38,253 nt of DNA, taken from assembly GCA_030600605.1 (NCBI GenBank), contig JAUVLT010000011.1, positions 1 through 38,253 of the forward strand, read 5' to 3'. Shown here piece by piece: positions 35,861-38,253 of the stretch. The DNA is from Mycoplasmatota bacterium. GTDB taxonomy: Bacteria; Bacillota_I; Bacilli_A; Izemoplasmatales; Izemoplasmataceae. Each line of letters starts with the position of its first letter. Position 1 is the first letter of the stretch. The notes under the pieces were generated by a model that was given only the letters and a program-made list of their open reading frames with translations, was not told where the DNA came from and did not search any database. The position numbers were made by a program, and so were the translations under genes.

Positions 35861-35906
35861 AAACCACTTGAAAAAATATAATAATATGTATTTTTTCAAG
35901 TGGTTT
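35861..35906 (+). terminator. Long hairpin between rpmH and rnpA (terminator or processing site)
   Basis: Perfect 18-bp stem (35861-35878 with 35889-35906) and a 10-nt loop. Only two further T residues follow the stem before AA, so termination may be partial. Confidence 0.65.
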
Positions 35907-35928
35907 TTAATTTATAGTAGGTGATATA

Positions 35929-36261
35929 GTGAAAAAGGAATATCGAGTAAAGAAAAGTAGTGAGATTGAAAAGATAGTTAAAGATAAACAAAGTAAAGCA
36001 AATAAGAATTTTGTTATATACAAAAGAGAAAACCATGATAATTCTCATTTTCGTTTTGCTGTGAGTGTTTCAAAAAAATACGGTAATGCCGTAGAGAGAA
36101 ACAAAATCAAGAGACAAGTAAGAGAAATAATATCAAAATTTGATATTATTGATATTTTTGATGTTTTTGTTGTTGTTAAGGTTAGTTCTAAAGGAATTAC
36201 TTTTAAGGAAATTAAAGATTCAATTACATCATTAATAAAAAAATTAAATATTTTGAGGTGA
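35929..36261 (+). CDS. rnpA: Ribonuclease P protein component
   Basis: 110-aa basic subunit that helps the RNase P RNA mature tRNA 5' ends. It starts with GTG after AGGTGAT. The characteristic RNP motif is AVERNKIKRQVREII (around residues 54-68), preceded by FRFAVSVSKKYGNA. No promoter was found between the upstream hairpin and this start, so rnpA probably depends on read-through from rpmH. The yidC ATG follows after 4 bp. Confidence 0.95.
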   Translation: MKKEYRVKKSSEIEKIVKDKQSKANKNFVIYKRENHDNSHFRFAVSVSKKYGNAVERNKIKRQVREIISKFDIIDIFDVFVVVKVSSKGITFKEIKDSITSLIKKLNILR

Positions 36262-36265
36262 AAAA

Positions 36266-37138
36266 ATGAAAAACACAACAAGATTTATGTTATTAGCATT
36301 TACTCTAGTAATAGTTGTATTATTAAGTGGATGTAGTACAGGAGAAATGTATACATCACCAGTTGGTGTTGAAGGTGGAGTTGGATGGGTTCAATGGATA
36401 GTTGAAGAAATAGCTGATTTTACTTATTGGGTAAGTATTGAAACAGGAGGATATTACTTTGTAGGGTTAATTATTGTAACTCTAATTGTAAGAACTGCTG
36501 GATGGCCAATTTATTCAAAAAGTAACGCAATGACTATGAAAATGCAACAAGCACAACCAGATTTAGATAAAATCAAACAAAAATATGCTGGTAAGACAGA
36601 TGAAACATCACAAAAGAAAATGCAGGCTGAAACTTTAGAGGTTTATAAAAAGTATAAGATTAATCCTCTAGGATGTTTACTACCGTTTTTACAAATGCCA
36701 ATATTCATTGCTATGTATCAAGTAGTTAGGCGTATTCCTCTATCAAGTGGAACAGTAGACGGAGTTGTGGTTGATGGAGTAAGAGATTTTTCAGATCTTA
36801 ATTTTTCTTTCTTATGGATAGATGATTTAGGTTCTGCAGACCCTTGGTACATTTTACCATTATTAGTTGGGGCATTAATGTATTTATATCAAAGATATTC
36901 AATGAAGAAACCAGAATATCTACAAAACAAGAAATATAAATCTTCTCAGGGATCACAATCAGAAAAAACAATGAAAATGATGTCGTATTTTATGGTTGTT
37001 ATGTTAGTTAGTATCGCATGGACAAACTCTGGGATAGCTTTATACTGGATAATTGGGAATGCATATCAATTTTTACAAACATACTTAAATAGAAAATCAA
37101 ATTACAAGAAGATGTCTCAAGAAAAATCAATAGTGTAG
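36266..37138 (+). CDS. yidC: Membrane protein insertase YidC/Oxa1 (lipoprotein form)
   Basis: Inserts and folds membrane proteins with or without SecYEG. 290 aa, the Gram-positive form without the large periplasmic domain. The signal ends in LLSGC (lipobox Cys). The conserved core begins at LIIVTLIVRTAGWPIYSKS, where the Arg sits in the hydrophilic groove, then PLGCLLPFLQMPIFIAMYQ and the last helices (SIAWTNSGIALYWIIGNAYQ). SD GAGGTGA. Followed after 10 bp by jag, as in most Firmicutes. Confidence 0.96.
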   Translation: MKNTTRFMLLAFTLVIVVLLSGCSTGEMYTSPVGVEGGVGWVQWIVEEIADFTYWVSIETGGYYFVGLIIVTLIVRTAGWPIYSKSNAMTMKMQQAQPDLDKIKQKYAGKTDETSQKKMQAETLEVYKKYKINPLGCLLPFLQMPIFIAMYQVVRRIPLSSGTVDGVVVDGVRDFSDLNFSFLWIDDLGSADPWYILPLLVGALMYLYQRYSMKKPEYLQNKKYKSSQGSQSEKTMKMMSYFMVVMLVSIAWTNSGIALYWIIGNAYQFLQTYLNRKSNYKKMSQEKSIV

Positions 37139-37148
37139 AGGTGTTATT

Positions 37149-37763
37149 ATGAGAAAACTACAATTTGAAATAAAATCTTTAGATAAGGCACTAGATTATG
37201 CATCACAAGAACTAAGAATTAACAAAAATGTCATTGAAATTAATGTAATAGAGAAAAAAAGTCTGTTAGGATTAAAAAAATTATACAAAGTTGAGGCAAT
37301 AGTAAATGTTGATCCAGCTGAAATAGGGTATAAAACATTAAAAGAAATGTTTGATAATATGCAGTTAGACGCCCAAATTGAGATGAAAAGACGTAATGAC
37401 AAGGAAATTTCATATTCAATTAATACAACTGAAAATCCTTTATTAATAGGTAAAAACGGTAAAACATTAGAGAATTTGCAATTTTATATTAGAAATATTG
37501 TTAATTTATATAGTGATGAACATTTAATTGTTTTAGTAGACATTGGTGGATATAAAGAAAATCGCAAGAAACAACTAGAGATATTGGCTACAAAAACTGC
37601 AAAAGAAGTTGCAAGAACTAGAATAGAAGCTAAACTATATCCTATGAATGCATACGAAAGAAGAATAATTCACACTAAACTTTCTGATTGGAGAGATGTA
37701 TCAACAATTTCAGAAGGTGAAGGGCAAGAGAGACACTTAGTAATTAAACCAAAGAGGCGATAA
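37149..37763 (+). CDS. jag: RNA-binding protein Jag/KhpB
   Basis: 204-aa RNA-binding protein with three domains. An N-terminal Jag_N domain (about residues 1-50; KNVIEINVIEKKSLLGLKK) is followed by a KH domain (about 85-140; LLIGKNGKTLENLQFYIRN) and a C-terminal R3H domain (about 145-204; MNAYERRIIHTKLSDWRDV). The usual Jag linker is short here, so the protein is on the small side. With KhpA it influences cell-division and envelope genes in streptococci. SD GAGGTG. pth starts 1 bp after its stop. Confidence 0.95.
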   Translation: MRKLQFEIKSLDKALDYASQELRINKNVIEINVIEKKSLLGLKKLYKVEAIVNVDPAEIGYKTLKEMFDNMQLDAQIEMKRRNDKEISYSINTTENPLLIGKNGKTLENLQFYIRNIVNLYSDEHLIVLVDIGGYKENRKKQLEILATKTAKEVARTRIEAKLYPMNAYERRIIHTKLSDWRDVSTISEGEGQERHLVIKPKRR

Positions 37764-37764
37764 T

Positions 37765-38253
37765 ATGAAATTAGTTGTAGGTCTAGGTAATCCTGGTAAG
37801 AAATATAAAACAACAAAACATAATATTGGATTTATGTGTTTAGATTATTATGCAAAGAAAAATGGGTTAAAATTCAAAAAAGAACGTAAATTTCATGGGG
37901 AATCCCTTAAAATAGGGGAGTTGATTTTATTGAAACCTCATACTTTTATGAATAATTCAGGGAAAAGTGTTCGGAAAATAATGCATTTTTATAACATTAT
38001 TTCTGAAGATATATTAATAATTCATGATGATATTGATTTACCTTTAGGAAAAACAAGATTAAGAGAAAAAGGTAGTTCAGGGGGTCATAACGGGATTAAG
38101 TCAGTTATTGCTAATATCCAAACTGAAGAATTTAAAAGGGTTCGTATCGGTATTGATAAAAATCCTTTATATGATACTAAAAATTACGTATTAAGTACTT
38201 TCTCAAAGCAAGAAAACAACTTAATTGAACCGTTATTTGACAAAGTAACAAAT
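37765..38253 (+). CDS. pth: Peptidyl-tRNA hydrolase (C-terminus beyond window edge)
   Basis: The frame runs open for 163 codons from the ATG at 37765 to the window edge. Pth releases peptides from prematurely dropped peptidyl-tRNA. Active-site segments are LVVGLGNPGKKY (catalytic-pocket Asn9), KHNIGF (catalytic His19), KPHTFMNNSGKSV, ILIIHDDIDLPLGK and GSSGGHNGIKS. Full length should be about 185 aa, so some 20 residues are missing. SD AGAGGCG. It follows jag by 1 bp, in the place where mnmE is often found. Confidence 0.95.
   Translation, partial: MKLVVGLGNPGKKYKTTKHNIGFMCLDYYAKKNGLKFKKERKFHGESLKIGELILLKPHTFMNNSGKSVRKIMHFYNIISEDILIIHDDIDLPLGKTRLREKGSSGGHNGIKSVIANIQTEEFKRVRIGIDKNPLYDTKNYVLSTFSKQENNLIEPLFDKVTN

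Overview
This window carries the chromosomal replication origin and its flanks from a low-GC (roughly 30 % by eye) bacterium of the Firmicutes/Mollicutes border. It uses the standard code: TGA ends genes, for example at 12285-12287. The gene set is reduced but Firmicutes-like (rpmH-rnpA-yidC-jag, dnaA-dnaN-yaaA-recF-gyrB-gyrA-serS, dnaX-ybaB-recR, prs, spoVG, T-box leaders), and no rRNA, tRNA, sporulation-committed or phage genes were seen. An Izemoplasma/Acholeplasma-like lineage or a nearby deep-branching Firmicute fits best. That placement is inferred from gene content only.

Layout. 1-5929 (minus) is an operon for a CUT1-type carbohydrate ABC importer (ATPase, two permeases, binding lipoprotein), followed by a staphylococcal-nuclease lipoprotein cut by the window edge. 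6096-9878 (minus) holds dnaX-ybaB-recR between two small membrane proteins. 9946-13840 (plus, against the replication direction) holds mnmE and a four-gene cluster: an unknown 126-aa protein, NfeD-like, RDD and SPFH. 13889-22593 (minus) holds T-box-asnS, rmuC, prs, spoVG, ispE, rsmA, rnmV, a lipid kinase and pta. 22704-23778 (plus) is a PpaX-like phosphatase plus a HIT protein. 23810-26484 (minus) is T-box-serS-pepA. 26831-35303 (minus) is the replication block gyrA, gyrB, recF, yaaA, dnaN, dnaA. 35304-35675 is the upstream half of oriC. 35676-38253 (plus) is rpmH, rnpA, yidC, jag and a partial pth.

Strand polarity flips at 35304-35675, so most genes run away from the origin. DnaA boxes lie on both sides of dnaA. 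The downstream pair, between dnaA and dnaN, is followed by a trinucleotide-periodic AT-rich tract, which points to a bipartite origin like that of Bacillus subtilis. Transcription units are tightly packed. Many end in perfect A-rich/T-rich hairpins, two of which serve convergent genes. Many promoters are extended -10 elements only 10-30 nt from the start codon.

The most checkable observations are: an in-frame A_AAA_AAG heptamer in dnaX that would give a 431-residue gamma-like product; the nuclease lipoprotein at the end of a sugar-importer operon; the bipartite origin with DnaA-trio-like repeats; the SPFH/NfeD/RDD cluster with an unrecognised small protein; and matched T-box leaders with AAC (Asn) and TCT (Ser) specifiers. 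I found no clearly new defence or mobile system.
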